Shown here: positions 44,655 through 55,082 of the stretch, in pieces
How the letters are laid out: every line of letters begins with the position of its first letter
Position numbering within the stretch: position 1 is the first letter of the stretch
Assembly: GCA_029891345.1 (NCBI GenBank)
Contig: CM056998.1
Location: 170,772,332 to 170,836,331, forward strand
DNA: 64,000 nucleotides
DNA from: Dryococelus australis
Lineage: Eukaryota; Arthropoda; Insecta; Phasmatodea; Phasmatidae
Direction: 5' to 3'
Notes under the pieces: model-generated
What the model was told of the DNA's origin: nothing
Seen by the model: the letters and a program-made list of their open reading frames with translations, nothing else
Database searches by the model: none
Made by a program: the position numbers and the translations under genes

Positions 44655-45020
44655 TATAGTTTCTTTACGGTAAAGCGAGCACTTTCGAAAGGCTTACTCA
44701 TGATCTAATTCTCAACCAATATTGTATCTTCCTGCCACCTGCAAAACTTACAGTGCTATTTGTGCGCCGGTCAAGTGAAACTCTGAAATTGTCAGGAATA
44801 TGTATATCTTACTAACATAATGCTTGTTACTCCTGTTGCGCACGAAATAAGCAGAAACAAGTCAAATTCGGTGTCCTCGAATTTAAACACTACTCTGTTA
44901 ACAGGAACGTTAACATATGGGACTACTTTCTCTGATTCGCTGTCAACTTTGCCACACGTGTTTCAGTCAGTTCTAATGTTAAATGTATGCAAGTGCACAG
45001 AAAAAATTTCAACTTTGTGA
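44655..45020. mobile_element. MITE of the ggctgttcacgg family, decayed, right end lost
   Basis: ttctttacggtaaagcgagc at the left, then family blocks (cggtcaagtgaaactctgaa, tatgggactactttc) in order, but no recognisable right terminus. Confidence 0.6.
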
Positions 45021-46294
45021 CAACAGTATTAATGATACTATAAGAGTAATTTTTTTGTTATCTGTGAGCCGTCAGTAACTAATGTTGATATTAATGTTAC
45101 ATATACTGCTAAGCTACTAATGTTAATGTAACATTAAGTACTTTGTAGCCACATTATTTACTTACTGTTCTGTCAACAGTAAGGTAGTGTTTATGTTGCG
45201 GTAAAACAAATTTTTTGCTGAATTTATGTTAACATGAGTTACAAATTTTCTTGTATTTTCTTTGCTTGAAAAAAAATCCTATATTAAATATTTTAAGTAT
45301 AATTATTTTGCCACAAAAATATTATCGATAAAAAATAATTACATCTGGGAGGAGAATCGAACGCACTCCTTGAATGCTTAACGTTCGCCCCTTTATGGGG
45401 CCTGATGTCATACCAATGGCTCTGACTTAATATGTCTCAGTGGATTTCATGTTATGAGTATTCAGAACAACATAACAACAAAGTATAGTTCTCTATCATT
45501 TCGTGAAAGTACTTTATGCTGTATAAATCTATATATGCACAATCTGCACGCGTAAAATGCTTTGCAAGTCTTGAGAGTTGGTCTAAGCTACATTTAGTTC
45601 TCACATTATGCTTTAAAATTTAAGAACAGTTGTTTCATTTTACGAGGTTATCGCTGTTCACTACTGTCCGCCATTTTACAACTCCAAGTCACTGTAAACT
45701 TGTGTTGGTTGAGTAATTCTTTAACGACGGAGTAACACAAAATATCGTGTTCTTCCTGTTATATTTACCGTAATACAATTCTTGGTTTCGGCAACATTAC
45801 GTAGAGGCTTTATTAACATTAAAACTTGAACAGTATATTTGCATTGTAGCAGTATATGACGTTGTTGATGGTTAACATTATTAATTTTGTCACAACTCAA
45901 TCATTTTCCTACCGCATAAACGTTTAAAGAAATGCCACAACAGCAATTTTTTTGTTGCAAGAACATTACTGTTCAGGCAGGGATATTTTTTAATGATTGG
46001 GTTCAAACAGTGAACAGCTTATACCAGCATTAACCAGTCATAAACAAGAGGAGCAGAAACATTTGCATATTATACAGGGACGTTTACAACTGTTTGAGAA
46101 AGGAGGAGGGGGTCCACAGGGGACCATGAGAGATGTTTTAAAACTAAACTGAAATAATACGAGAATGGTTTAAAATAATGATATCATGTAATTAATTGAA
46201 GACTATTCCCTATAAGTATGATGAAGCAGTATGGGAAAGTGATAACCCATCCCCTCTCCAACAAACTGAAAGTGTAGATCCGCTCCTGCGACTA
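45021..46294. other. Unassigned sequence with a tRNA-like relic
   Basis: No gene. A 12-bp hairpin (ttaatgttacat / atgtaacattaa) lies at about 45090-45135. On the minus strand at 45345-45425 a tRNA-like stretch has a box B (gcgttcgattctcc) flanked by aggag/ctcct, probably a SINE or tRNA relic. Confidence 0.4.
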
Positions 46295-46689
46295 TAGGCT
46301 ATTCACGGTAAAACGAGCACCTTTGAAAGCCCTGCTTAAGATATCCGTGTATGCACGTTGTGTATTATTCCGCCTTATGTAAAATTAACCATACCGTAGG
46401 CATCATCACTTTATCCGTGCGTAGGTCAAGTGAAATTATGAAATTATTAGATATGCTCATTTTTTCACTTCGAAGCATTGAATAAAATAAAAACAAAATA
46501 AGAAACAGAAAGCCAAAGAAATAATTTACGTTATCACAAATGGTTACCTTGCACCTTTTATTCGACGTTGAGATATGGATCTACTTCGCATCCACAGTTA
46601 CCAACTTTACCGGGTGCATGTCACTCAGTGCGCCCATTAAATATATGCGTGTAAATGTCAGTCCACACCGGGTGAGCACGGTGTTCGTC

Positions 46690-47260
46690 AACGTTCGGCG
46701 AATGATTGTTGAGATTCGCCGCGTTACTGCTCGTGTGGTGTGGACAGTGAACCGAGCACGCACTAACACAACGAACGCTCGCGAACGTTCGGCGAATGAT
46801 TGTTGAGATTCGCCGCGTTACTTATCGTGTGGTGTGGACGGTGAACCGAGCACGTACGAAAACACAACGAAAGCTCGCGAACGTTCGGCGAATGATTGTT
46901 GAGATTCGCCGCGTTACTTCTCGTGTGGTGTGGACGGTGAACCGAGCACGCACGAACACAACGAACGCTCGCGAACGTTCGGCGAATGATTGTTGAGATT
47001 CGCCGCGTTACTGCTCGTGTGGTGTGGACGGTGAACCGAGCACGCACTAACACAACGAACGCTCGCGAACGTTCGGCGAATGATTGTTGAGATTCGCCGC
47101 GTTACTTATCGTGTGGTGTGGACGGTGAACCGAGCACGCACGAAAACACAACGACCGCTCGCGAACGTTCGGCGAATGATTGTTGAGATTCGCCGCGTTA
47201 CTGCTCGTGTGGTGTGGACGGTGAACCTAGCACGCACGAGAACACAACGAAAGCTCGCGA
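46690..47260. repeat. 94/96-bp subterminal minisatellite, six units
   Basis: The landmark aacgttcggcgaatgattgt recurs at 46690, 46784, 46880, 46974, 47068 and 47164, so units are 94 or 96 bp (acgaacaca against acgaaaacaca). The 94- and 96-bp forms are interspersed, again suggesting duplication of blocks. It lies just inside the Harbinger 2 left terminus. Confidence 0.95.
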
Positions 47261-47385
47261 ACGCTATCCGCTCCAAGTCAAAGGGATTCGTGTGCTCGGA
47301 CAATCTCGGTGTGGAAGTTTGCGCGAGCATTCGGTGAACAACTCTCAAGTGGACAGTGGCCAGGTCTCGGGCTGAGTACAGAACT

Positions 47386-47614
47386 ATGGCAGTGCCCAGC
47401 GCAAGTGCGACCAGAAAACCTTTGCGTAACTGTTCAGAGGATAATATTATTGAGTTAATAGAATGTTACCAGGTAAAAGAGGAATTGTGAAACCCAAAAT
47501 GTACCGGGTATCAGATGAAAAATGTGAAGTACGATGCCTGGCTCGGGATTGTGAGGAAATATGATTTTGAAGTGGATGAAGAAAACACGCAGGCAAAAAA
47601 TTTATTCTATACAT
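47386..47614 (+). pseudogene. MADF-domain protein relic of Harbinger 2
   Basis: From the ATG at 47386 the frame reads NCSEDNIIELIECYQ, then a TGA at 47488-47490 where MADF domains have a conserved Trp (L-W-N-P), then NPKCTGYQMKNVKYDAW, and it ends at TAA 47614. This is the N-terminal half of a MADF domain like the one at 32167. The coding sequence is cut off by the AT-rich inverted repeat: part of it (47548-47590) is repeated in reverse at 48077-48122. Confidence 0.7.
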
Positions 47615-48124
47615 AATTATTTACATTCCTATCTTATATAAATATTTATTATTCTATACATAATTATATATATATTCCTATCTTATATAAATACACATAC
47701 ATATTTATATACATAATGTATATTCCTATATTATACACATCTTCTATACATAATCATGTATATTCCTATGTTATACAAACATATATAAATGATAGTGCCT
47801 GCATGTTTTCTTCTGAGGTGAACGAGTATTTGGGTTTTCTCAGAGTGTTCCCATATTTTTTTACTTATACATTTTACACTGGAAGGCCTTTTTTGGGCAC
47901 AGCCCAGGCTCTTTAAAAAGAACTACATTTATATAGAAAATATACATAATGTATATAGATATGTATGTGTATTTATATAAGATAGGAATATATATATATA
48001 ATATAATTATGTATAGAATAATAAATATTTATATAAGATAGGAATATAAATAATTACGTATAGAACAAATTTTGTGACTGAGTGTTTTCTTAATCCACTT
48101 CAAAATCATATTTCCTCACAGTTC
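47547..48124. repeat. Inverted repeat that includes a MADF fragment
   Basis: The left arm 47547-47735 (gaggaaatatgattttgaag, tggatgaagaaaaca, then AT-rich attcctatcttatataaat blocks) is repeated inverted at about 47940-48124. The ~200-bp spacer holds element P sequence (gttttcttctgaggtgaacg, gggttttctcagagtg). The arms contain Harbinger sequence on the outside and element P AT-repeats on the inside. Confidence 0.75.
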
Positions 48125-48999
48125 AGTCGACGTACTGACACCGCGAGATGAACATAGATTTCGAAGTGCTTTCTCGTCATACCACGAAAATGAATTGCGA
48201 ATAAAAAGGCCTACCTTTGACCTCAACGATCGTGGGGCCGCTATCTGCATCACCTCTACCTGGTTATCGTCAATGCTGATTCTCCTATCGAGTTTTCACC
48301 TATTTTCAAAATGCTCGTCCTTTTCGCGCAACGACCAATTGGAAACTATGGTGCTGGCCTGCCGTGGTGCTGCATTGTTCAGTACAAAGTCCAATTTATA
48401 CATCGACCAATGGCGAAGCGTGGTGGGAGCCTGCTGTAGCTCAGGGCACTTTTATTGTAAAGTGCCAATAAAGTTTACCCAGTAAGCGATGAAATATACC
48501 GATGGGCATGCACTTTTTGAAGCGGGATTACTAAATAAAATGTTCACTTTTCAGCATTTAGAGGTAGGACTATATAATTTTATTTTAAAATAGGACCTAC
48601 ACACACCAACACAAAGAGCCCAAAATATTCCAATTTACCGACTTATTCCTGCCGACTGACTCCAAAATGACTCCAAAAATACTCAATGACTCACGACTCC
48701 AAAATGACTCCTAATGATTCGCTCCACCCAAGACTCGCTCCACCCAACATTCGCTCCACCCTTCAAAATGGCTCATAATGACTCCAAAATTACTCCCAAT
48801 GACTCTAAAAGTGACTCATAATGACTCCAAAATGACTCCAAAGTGTCTCCAAAATGTCTCCTCCTCCACCTCCACCTCATATGATTGGCAAGCTGCAATC
48901 ACGTGTCAACTCGGTGACTGGCTGGTCTGTGTCCCCACAATGTATTAATGGTGTAATACGATTGGTTCAAACATCCAAATGACATCATAGGCCTTGCAT

Positions 49000-49040
49000 A
49001 AGCGTATATTATAAGCAGCAAGGAGGTCAGCTGAGAGGCT
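49000..49040 (+). promoter_or_regulatory. TATA promoter of element P
   Basis: gtatattataagcagc at 49004-49019 followed at ~20 bp by tcagctgagaggcttag, an initiator-like site. The same arrangement occurs twice in copy 1 (TATA at 23274 plus strand and 20741-20749 minus strand). The zinc-finger ATG is at 49101. Confidence 0.55.
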
Positions 49041-49100
49041 TAGTTTGACGACTGCCGTGAAAGGTGAATCGTCTCGGGTAGCTTCTACGCCAGGTAATCC

Positions 49101-49738
49101 ATGGATAATTACGTTAAATTGGAGTGGAATTTGACCGCCAATGGTTTCTCGCCATCGACTTCTTCAGCTGTGGTGGCTACATCACCAACAGCATCTACCT
49201 TAACCAGTGCAGTACCATCGCTTCAGACTGGTATTGTACCATCAATTTATTCAGCTGTTGCGCCTACGAAATCTTCAATGGAGCCGTCGAACTTTTCGGT
49301 TGGGTACCTAGAACACAATTGCCGATGTCACCTGCTTCTTTAGCTCCAGCACCTACATATCCAACAGGTCCGTCTGAGTTTTTGCCTGTACCACTACATT
49401 GTCATCAGCGTCACTTCTGTAATAAGACATTTACTTTCGACCATAATGTATGATGACATGAGTGCTTTAGTTGTGGCCAGAATCCCTGCCGTGTGTCACA
49501 TTTGTGTGACAGGTGCGGTAAGCAGTTCAGCCGTGCCGGCCATTTACTTAGACATGCAAAGACCTGTAAAGGTGGAGTGCATTTCCCATCAGTACCTCGG
49601 TACCAGGTTTGCTGCAAGCAAGTCTGACTTCGGTACATGTCCTCAAAAGTGTAGTTACGCACATGACCCTCCCTGCACAGTGCGCCGATGTAATAAATGT
49701 TACGATATTTCTGTACAAGGACAACACGAGTGTGAATA
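49101..49738 (+). pseudogene. C2H2 zinc-finger protein of element P, broken
   Basis: The ATG at 49101 begins MDNYVKLEWNLTANGF, followed by a Ser/Thr/Ala/Pro-rich linker. After a frame change near 49300 the coding continues as SLAPAPTYPTGPSEFLPV. It then reads a degraded C2H2 finger (HFCNKTFTFDHNV, two TGA at 49451-49456, HE), a CGQNPC spacer, and an intact second finger CDRCGKQFSRAGHLLRHAKTC (C-x2-C, H-x4-C). The two TGA stand where C2H2 fingers commonly have Arg-Arg, consistent with CGA-to-TGA changes. It is probably a DNA-binding regulator of the element; the family is unknown to me. Confidence 0.6.
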
Positions 49739-50590
49739 GCGAGATGCATAAAAGACTATAACCTTCAACAAGTTGCATGTATTGCTATGCATATATTCTG
49801 AATTTTTTTTCGATTTCTTAATTTTTGGGTTTAAGATCAAGGGTTAAGGTCAAGGCCAAGATTGTAGTAATAGTCAGTAACATAATTATATGCTAGCTGA
49901 ATTTTATGGATTTTTCTCGAGTTTTTGTTTTCAAGGTCATTCAAGGTCACGGGGCCAAGGTCAAGGTCATCTGCATCCAATATCGCGGACGGGCGACGTC
50001 ACAATATGGCGGCCGGCTGGCTCCTGATCATATCCCAGATCGCGTTGCCTCCGAAAATACATAATCCTTCTACTGACAGGCCCAATTAACTGTACTAGGT
50101 AGCCTACTCGAAGTCTCTAATGACCTCGCTGTCTACGAGACGTTAAGCCAAATTACCTACCTACTTACCTTCACTTGACATACGACAAAAATTTCTAAAT
50201 CTTCCTGTGTCTTTCAATTTTCAATTCAGTTAATAAGTCAGAACCTCCATACCTGTCCCTTCTTTTCAGGAATTCAGAAACACGAAAACGACGTTGTTTA
50301 TGTTTACGTTTCTCCTTCATTCTAAGACTACTTGTTCATATGTGGGCTGCAGTGGCAGTTATCAGATCGTCGCCCATGACCGTGGGAACACTGAAAAGAG
50401 TTTGCCCTAACGCAAAAGTACACGATCATTCGCAGAATGCTCCCGAGAATTCTTGTCATGCTTCCGAACATTCGTCGACCATTCGCGAGCATTCTGCTCG
50501 GCTGCTTGTCCGGTGTGGATGGACCCTAACGAGCGGTGACATTTTCATAAGGTTGATTCCAAAAGTGCTCACTTGATCGTGAACAGCCTT

Positions 50591-50860
50591 TAGCAAGGTG
50601 GACGCTCGAAACCACATGGCGGCGGCAACTCCTCGCTATGTGCAGAGCCGGCCGTCCTTCACGTGCGATGTGAGTAACGCGGTGGTGACGGCGCGTAGGT
50701 AACGGGAGAAAGAGCGGCTCGGGCTTCGAACCCGGAAGGCCAGGCCGCCATTAGCCGGCTGTAAAGCCGCGACGAGTACGCGCGTCAAGTGTTTGCGTAG
50801 ACGCGCAGCACGGAGCGGCTTCCCAGAAGACGACAATGGCGGAACGCGGCTCGTTCTTCT
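50591..50860 (+). promoter_or_regulatory. CpG-rich patch with a possible first coding exon
   Basis: A GC/CpG-rich stretch starts where the split MITE ends. At 50616 an ATG in good context (ccacATGg) opens 18 codons (MAAATPRYVQSRPSFTCD) that end exactly at a GTGAGT donor (50670). ATG, short alanine-rich start and consensus donor in a CpG island suggest a host promoter and first exon, but no downstream exon could be matched. From 50861 to 51229 nothing else is recognised. Confidence 0.25.
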
Positions 50861-51229
50861 CATGGAGGTAATAGATGACGGAGTGGCAACAGCCTATCTT
50901 CTCCACGATTATCAAGGGAAGCCGATTTCTTGTCCGACTTCTTTCAACTGCGCACGCGCAGGCCGATTGTTTGTCAGCCGCCCTATTATGAGTGGCAAAA
51001 GTTACATAGTACATCGGTATTACCAGTGACTTTATTATTGCGTTTTTTACTGCCGTATGTTTTCAAATGTACGTGGCCTAAATGAGCTTGTGTATCAAAA
51101 TGCTATGCAATATTTTGCCACTATCCGGAATTTAACATGCACCTGTTTGCCACTACTAGTCCTGTCCTCGTCTTTCATCATCGACTGCTGCCCGGCTTCA
51201 CTATTGTGTCTTGGCTTCCATTCCATAGA

Positions 51230-51310
51230 CTAATACCAAATATGGTAGGACAATATGGGAAAGTAGCCGAAAAAACGCGAGACACCGATGCCAGCGCTCC
51301 TAGCGGTTTG
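51230..51310 (+). repeat. Left member of an inverted ~80-bp pair
   Basis: taccaaatatggtaggacaa...tatgggaaa...gcgagacac...gcgct-ctagcg is repeated inverted at 55890-55975. The pair brackets the THAP relic, as terminal repeats of a 4.7-kb THAP-type (P-like) transposon would. Confidence 0.5.
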
Positions 51311-51422
51311 TGCTGTTCTTGCGATGATAAGCTATGCATTGAATGTGTAGTTTGAGTATTTATGATGCGTTTTAATTAAAATTTTCTCGCTTGCGTGATT
51401 ATTTATTGTGCCAGGAAAGCTT

Positions 51423-51925
51423 TGAGCAGTTTATGGCTACAATAATTATAACGTTGCGAAATACAGCAAGTCCTTTTTTAGATTTCCAAATCATGCGAGT
51501 CGGTAAGTACACGAGCTGTAGTAGATAACTTTTTTCCATTGTCTTATTATTGTCAGTGTATTTTAATTGCAAATTCCAATCACACAGTACCTTAATTTAC
51601 TTAAATACTGTTTTGTCATTTTGTAGGTGCAATCAATGGGTGCAGAAATTTAAGAGAGCAGACTTGGATGTAATAAAGAAAAAAGGGCATGGCTGTTCAT
51701 ACACGTGAACAATGTGTTCCAACTATTTCATAAAAGAGGATTTTCGAAACACAAATTTGTATTCACCGGGACAACAACACACTCAGTTAAGTGTCATAGC
51801 TGCTACTTCTAATCTTGTACACAGAAGGGTCGTGCGAAGTTTGATAGCCCTTAGCGATAAAATAAAAGCAAACAATGTTTACATATTCAGTGTTAGTGTA
51901 TTGAACTGTCTGGAGTCTCTTGTTT
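51423..51925 (+). pseudogene. THAP-domain relic, all zinc ligands or frame damaged
   Basis: Exon 1 (to 51502, GTAAGT donor) and exon 2 (from 51627, tgtag acceptor) join in frame to read NNYNVAKYSKSFFRFPNHAS then RCNQWVQKFKRADLDVI. This is the SFHRFP...W core of a THAP zinc finger, followed by TMCSNYFIKEDF, the CxxHF region. The first Cys position is TGA (51423-51425), the second reads Tyr (51438-51440), and the final His reads Tyr (51724-51726); another TGA is at 51706-51708. THAP domains are the DNA-binding part of P-element transposases and domesticated relatives. Downstream coding ends at 51925, inside the 160-bp tandem repeat. Confidence 0.6.
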
Positions 51926-52369
51926 AAGTGTGTGTATAGTTAAGCAAGTTGAGGTAGGGATAGAATTTATTAATTGCTTCAACATAGTTGTTTTCATATT
52001 TAGGCCTAGGCATATGCCAGTGATTGCTCGTACAATGTTTACATATTCAGTGTTAGTGTATTGAACTGTCTGGAGTCTCTTGTTTAAGTGTGTGTATAGT
52101 TAAGCAAGTTGAGGTAGGGATAGAATTTATTAATTGCTTCAACATAGTTGTTTTCATATTTAGGCCTAGGCATATGCCAGTGATTGCTCGTACAATGTTT
52201 ACATATTCAGTGTTAGTGTATTGAACTGTCTGGATTCTCTTGTTTAAGTGTGTGTATAATTAAGTAAGTTGAGGTAGGGATAGAATTTATTAATTGCCTT
52301 AAAATAGTTGTTTTCATATTTAGGACCAGGCCTATGTCAGTGATTGCTCGTACAATGTTTGCATATTGG
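51874..52369. repeat. 160-bp tandem repeat, three full units plus a partial
   Basis: aatgtttacatattcagtgt starts at 51874, 52034 and 52194, and a diverged copy at 52354, exactly 160 bp apart. The first two units are almost identical, the third has several changes. The end of the THAP relic frame lies in the first unit. Confidence 0.95.
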
Positions 52370-54955
52370 TTTATTAAACTGACTGGGGTCGGGGGCCAAA
52401 TATTTAAAACTTGCTGTCGAGGAACGTATAATGTGTATGTACTAAACAGTGCCGTACCTTGCTGACCATTGTATAAGTTTGTTGTCCAAAAATGTGTGGT
52501 GTGCTAAATCACAGTGTTTACATTGGTAATTTATATTGCATTTTCATACTTTTGAATTTCATTGTTTACATTTAGGAAACTATGCATTTGAATATTAATT
52601 TTGTTCATTATTTGGGTTATGTTTGCACCAACTACCAAATATTTTCTAAGAATTATTAAATAAACAACTGAATGAGAACTGTAATAGTTTCCTTTCTAGG
52701 TATTCGCCTACCATTTGCGCTCCAAAAGGTCTGCATATCATTATTGTTTTACTGTGCAAATATTTTAATTTCTCTACATACTTGTTTGCAAGTAATTTTC
52801 ATTTGAATGAGTGGAGAGATGCCGATTAGAACTTTTGGTGGTAAGAATAATTCTTCTCCAACCAGTGTATCAAAGTTAATTCTGTGTGCTAAACACCATG
52901 TACTGACACCACACTCCAGACACCACTTTAATTACAGTAGTGGAAATGTAATCAGTTTGTCTACAGTTGGTGTCAGTGTATATATTGCAGAGTGTGAACC
53001 AGCTGTCGAGTTAGGGTTACCGTCGAAACCAATCAAAAGTATTAGCAACATCCTCCCCCCCCCCACCTCATCATTCTACTCGCAATTGTTTACACAACTG
53101 TGTACAAAACTTTCAAACAATAATATTTCACTCCTGAGAGCCATCGTTACATTTCAGTGGTAGGCCTATTTACCATAGATTTTTTCAAATAAATAAATGG
53201 TTTTTTGTTTCAATTGCATTTCCTATTATTTACTCCCTGAAGTATCCAATATTTTAATTGTGTGCATATACCTATGATGTTAAGATAAATGAGGTTTTTT
53301 GAGTTAATTTTTTGCCACATTCTGCAATGCAAGTAAGGGAATGATGGTGATATGCACCATTTCTTTTGATCTGTTAGCCTATTTATACAGTTTTGTTTGC
53401 GCTTATCGCAGTATTGGAGAAAGTACTTGCAAATTGCATTACAATAACAGGTGTCCTTAAATTTGAACAGAATGCATGTTAAAGTCATGACCAAGGTAAG
53501 TTATTTGCAGTTCAGCTGCTTTTGAATTCTGCAACATATTTTCCAGTCTTCTTACCATAAAGCATATGAAAATCTGTGGTAAAATTTATTGTAAAAAGCA
53601 TTTATTCAGGTTGGTTATTAGAACTGACTTGTTCATGATGGAAATAAGCCATGTTATTGAAAATGAATTACACAATTAAATGTGCTTAATGCATGCAAAA
53701 CTTAAGTGTAGTAAATTGGCTTAATAGCTTGAGTAAATATGTTAGTATTTACTATTAAATATTGCGACCCATTGCATTCTTATCCTAGCACCAGCTGTAC
53801 TCCATAAATTGCTTTAGTAAAAATTTTTAAGGGGAGGGGGATTGTTATCTCATCTATAATCTCTCAAGTGTCACTTAAGTGGCATGATATGAGGCAATGT
53901 TACATTTTCATATTGGGTATAGGAGTACCATTGTGTTGTTGACCGCTGTAAGCATTTTGCAGTCAATGTTGCTGCTTCCTCCATGGATTATCTACACTAG
54001 CCAAGAAAATAGATGTCTTAAGTATAAATTTGTGTTCCAATGTACTATATGAACACACTATGTGTAGTGTTTGAATTATTCGAGTAAAATACTGACGTAT
54101 TTGATATTTTACCGTGGAACGAAACTTATTAAAATTCTAAATTACCAAATCGCAACCCCTTCTGAACACTTGAATTAATAGCATCTGATTTGAACGCTAC
54201 TACATATTAAAATACTGTTGTGCTAAATGGTAACTTTGAACACAGTCTCACTATGTGTGTGTGTGTTTGGGTTTTGCTGTTTATTTTTACATAAATACGT
54301 AGAAATAAAACACTTTAAAAGGCGTGAGGTTAGCAGTTTACCATAATTTATAAAAACTTGCTAAATGATGAAGTGGTCACTCAGCGTTTATCAAACCAGC
54401 ATTTGGTAATGAGCGGAGGGAGATGATTCTCGACTGTGCCTTCAGTACAATTAAAGATTAGACTATGCCCAGTTCAATAAAAAAATTCCAATCCTAAGCT
54501 GCTCTGTACCACAAAGATCCTTTATGTTTTATTGATGAATAGGCACTAAATATTGCCAAGCTACAGAATAGTCCTTTGTTTATAATTTTTGGCTACAGCC
54601 ACCAAATTTTCATAACTAGTTCAATCGGATTATGAAGAAGTGACCGACGTTTCAAATGTTTGTTACTTATGGTTGAAGCATGGCTGCCAGTGGGTTAACC
54701 ATAGCTGCACTTGTTTCACTTGAGGCAGTGTAGTTGTGGCATAACTGCACGACGAAACTGATTTATACGTGTAAAGGTGGACTCTCAACCATCCGTCGCA
54801 CCTGTCAGGCGGTCACGTGATCTTCGACGAATCGCAGGGTAACGTTTTCCTATCCGTCAAATATATATATTAAAATTTAACTTTCGACGGATCGACGGAT
54901 GGGCCACCGCCTTCTGACGAGATTCTGTAGACACAAATACACACTTTGAAATAAA
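52370..54955. other. Unassigned AT-rich sequence
   Basis: No recognised gene. A 118-codon plus frame (52807-53163) has no known motif. A small cluster of gacggat/atccgtc words at 54790-54905 (catccgtcgcacc, tatccgtcaaa, tcgacggatgg) may be a decayed foldback. Confidence 0.4.
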
Positions 54956-55082
54956 ATTCAAGGTGCTAGATATGTGTTTATTGATATTGGTGGTAAATTC
55001 AAGGTGCTAGATATGTGTTTATTGATTATTGGTGGTAAATTCAAGGTGCTAGATATGTGTTTATTTATATTGGTGGTAAATT
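54956..55082. repeat. ~42-bp tandem repeat, three units
   Basis: attcaaggtgctagatatgt gtttattgatattggtggtaa, three times with single-base or 1-bp indel changes. Nothing is recognised from 55083 to 55889. Confidence 0.9.

Larger units (their letters stand above)
47615..50045 (+). mobile_element. Element P, copy 2 (single orientation)
   Basis: Colinear with the right half of the palindrome at 20588-23416: AT-rich centre, gttttctcagagtg block, atcgagttttcacctatttt block, gatgaaatataccgatggg, repeated gactccaaaatgactcc, gtgactggctggtctgtgt, TATA promoter and ctgagaggcttagttt leader. It then continues into the zinc-finger gene and an aggtca-rich tail. The minisatellite differs from copy 1 (gactccaaaatgactc replaces gtgctaattgtggt). 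Confidence 0.75.
46655..50526. mobile_element. PIF/Harbinger element 2, TAA target duplication
   Basis: The termini are atgtcagtccacaccgg (46655-46671) and ccggtgtggatggaccc (50510-50526), inverted with 13 of 17 matches. TAA lies on each side (46652-46654 and 50527-50529). PIF/Harbinger elements duplicate TWA. Inside are a subterminal 94/96-bp minisatellite, a MADF-domain pseudogene and a later insertion of palindromic element P. No transposase remains. Both subterminal zones share cgaacgttcg/cgaacattcg-type words. Confidence 0.85.
46295..50590. mobile_element. MITE of the ggctgttcacgg family split by a Harbinger element
   Basis: The left piece (46295-46654) runs from taggctattcacggtaaaac to ttaaatatatgcgtg. 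The right piece (50527-50590) resumes at gcggtgacattttcataagg and ends gtgctcacttgatcgtgaac...agcctt. Together they cover a full-length copy. The break is exactly the TAA duplicated by the inserted 3.87-kb element. Confidence 0.85.

Noticed and set aside
46581..47348. Arg/Val-rich frames on both strands
   Set aside because: They are translations of the 94/96-bp minisatellite; period changes of 2 bp break the frame.
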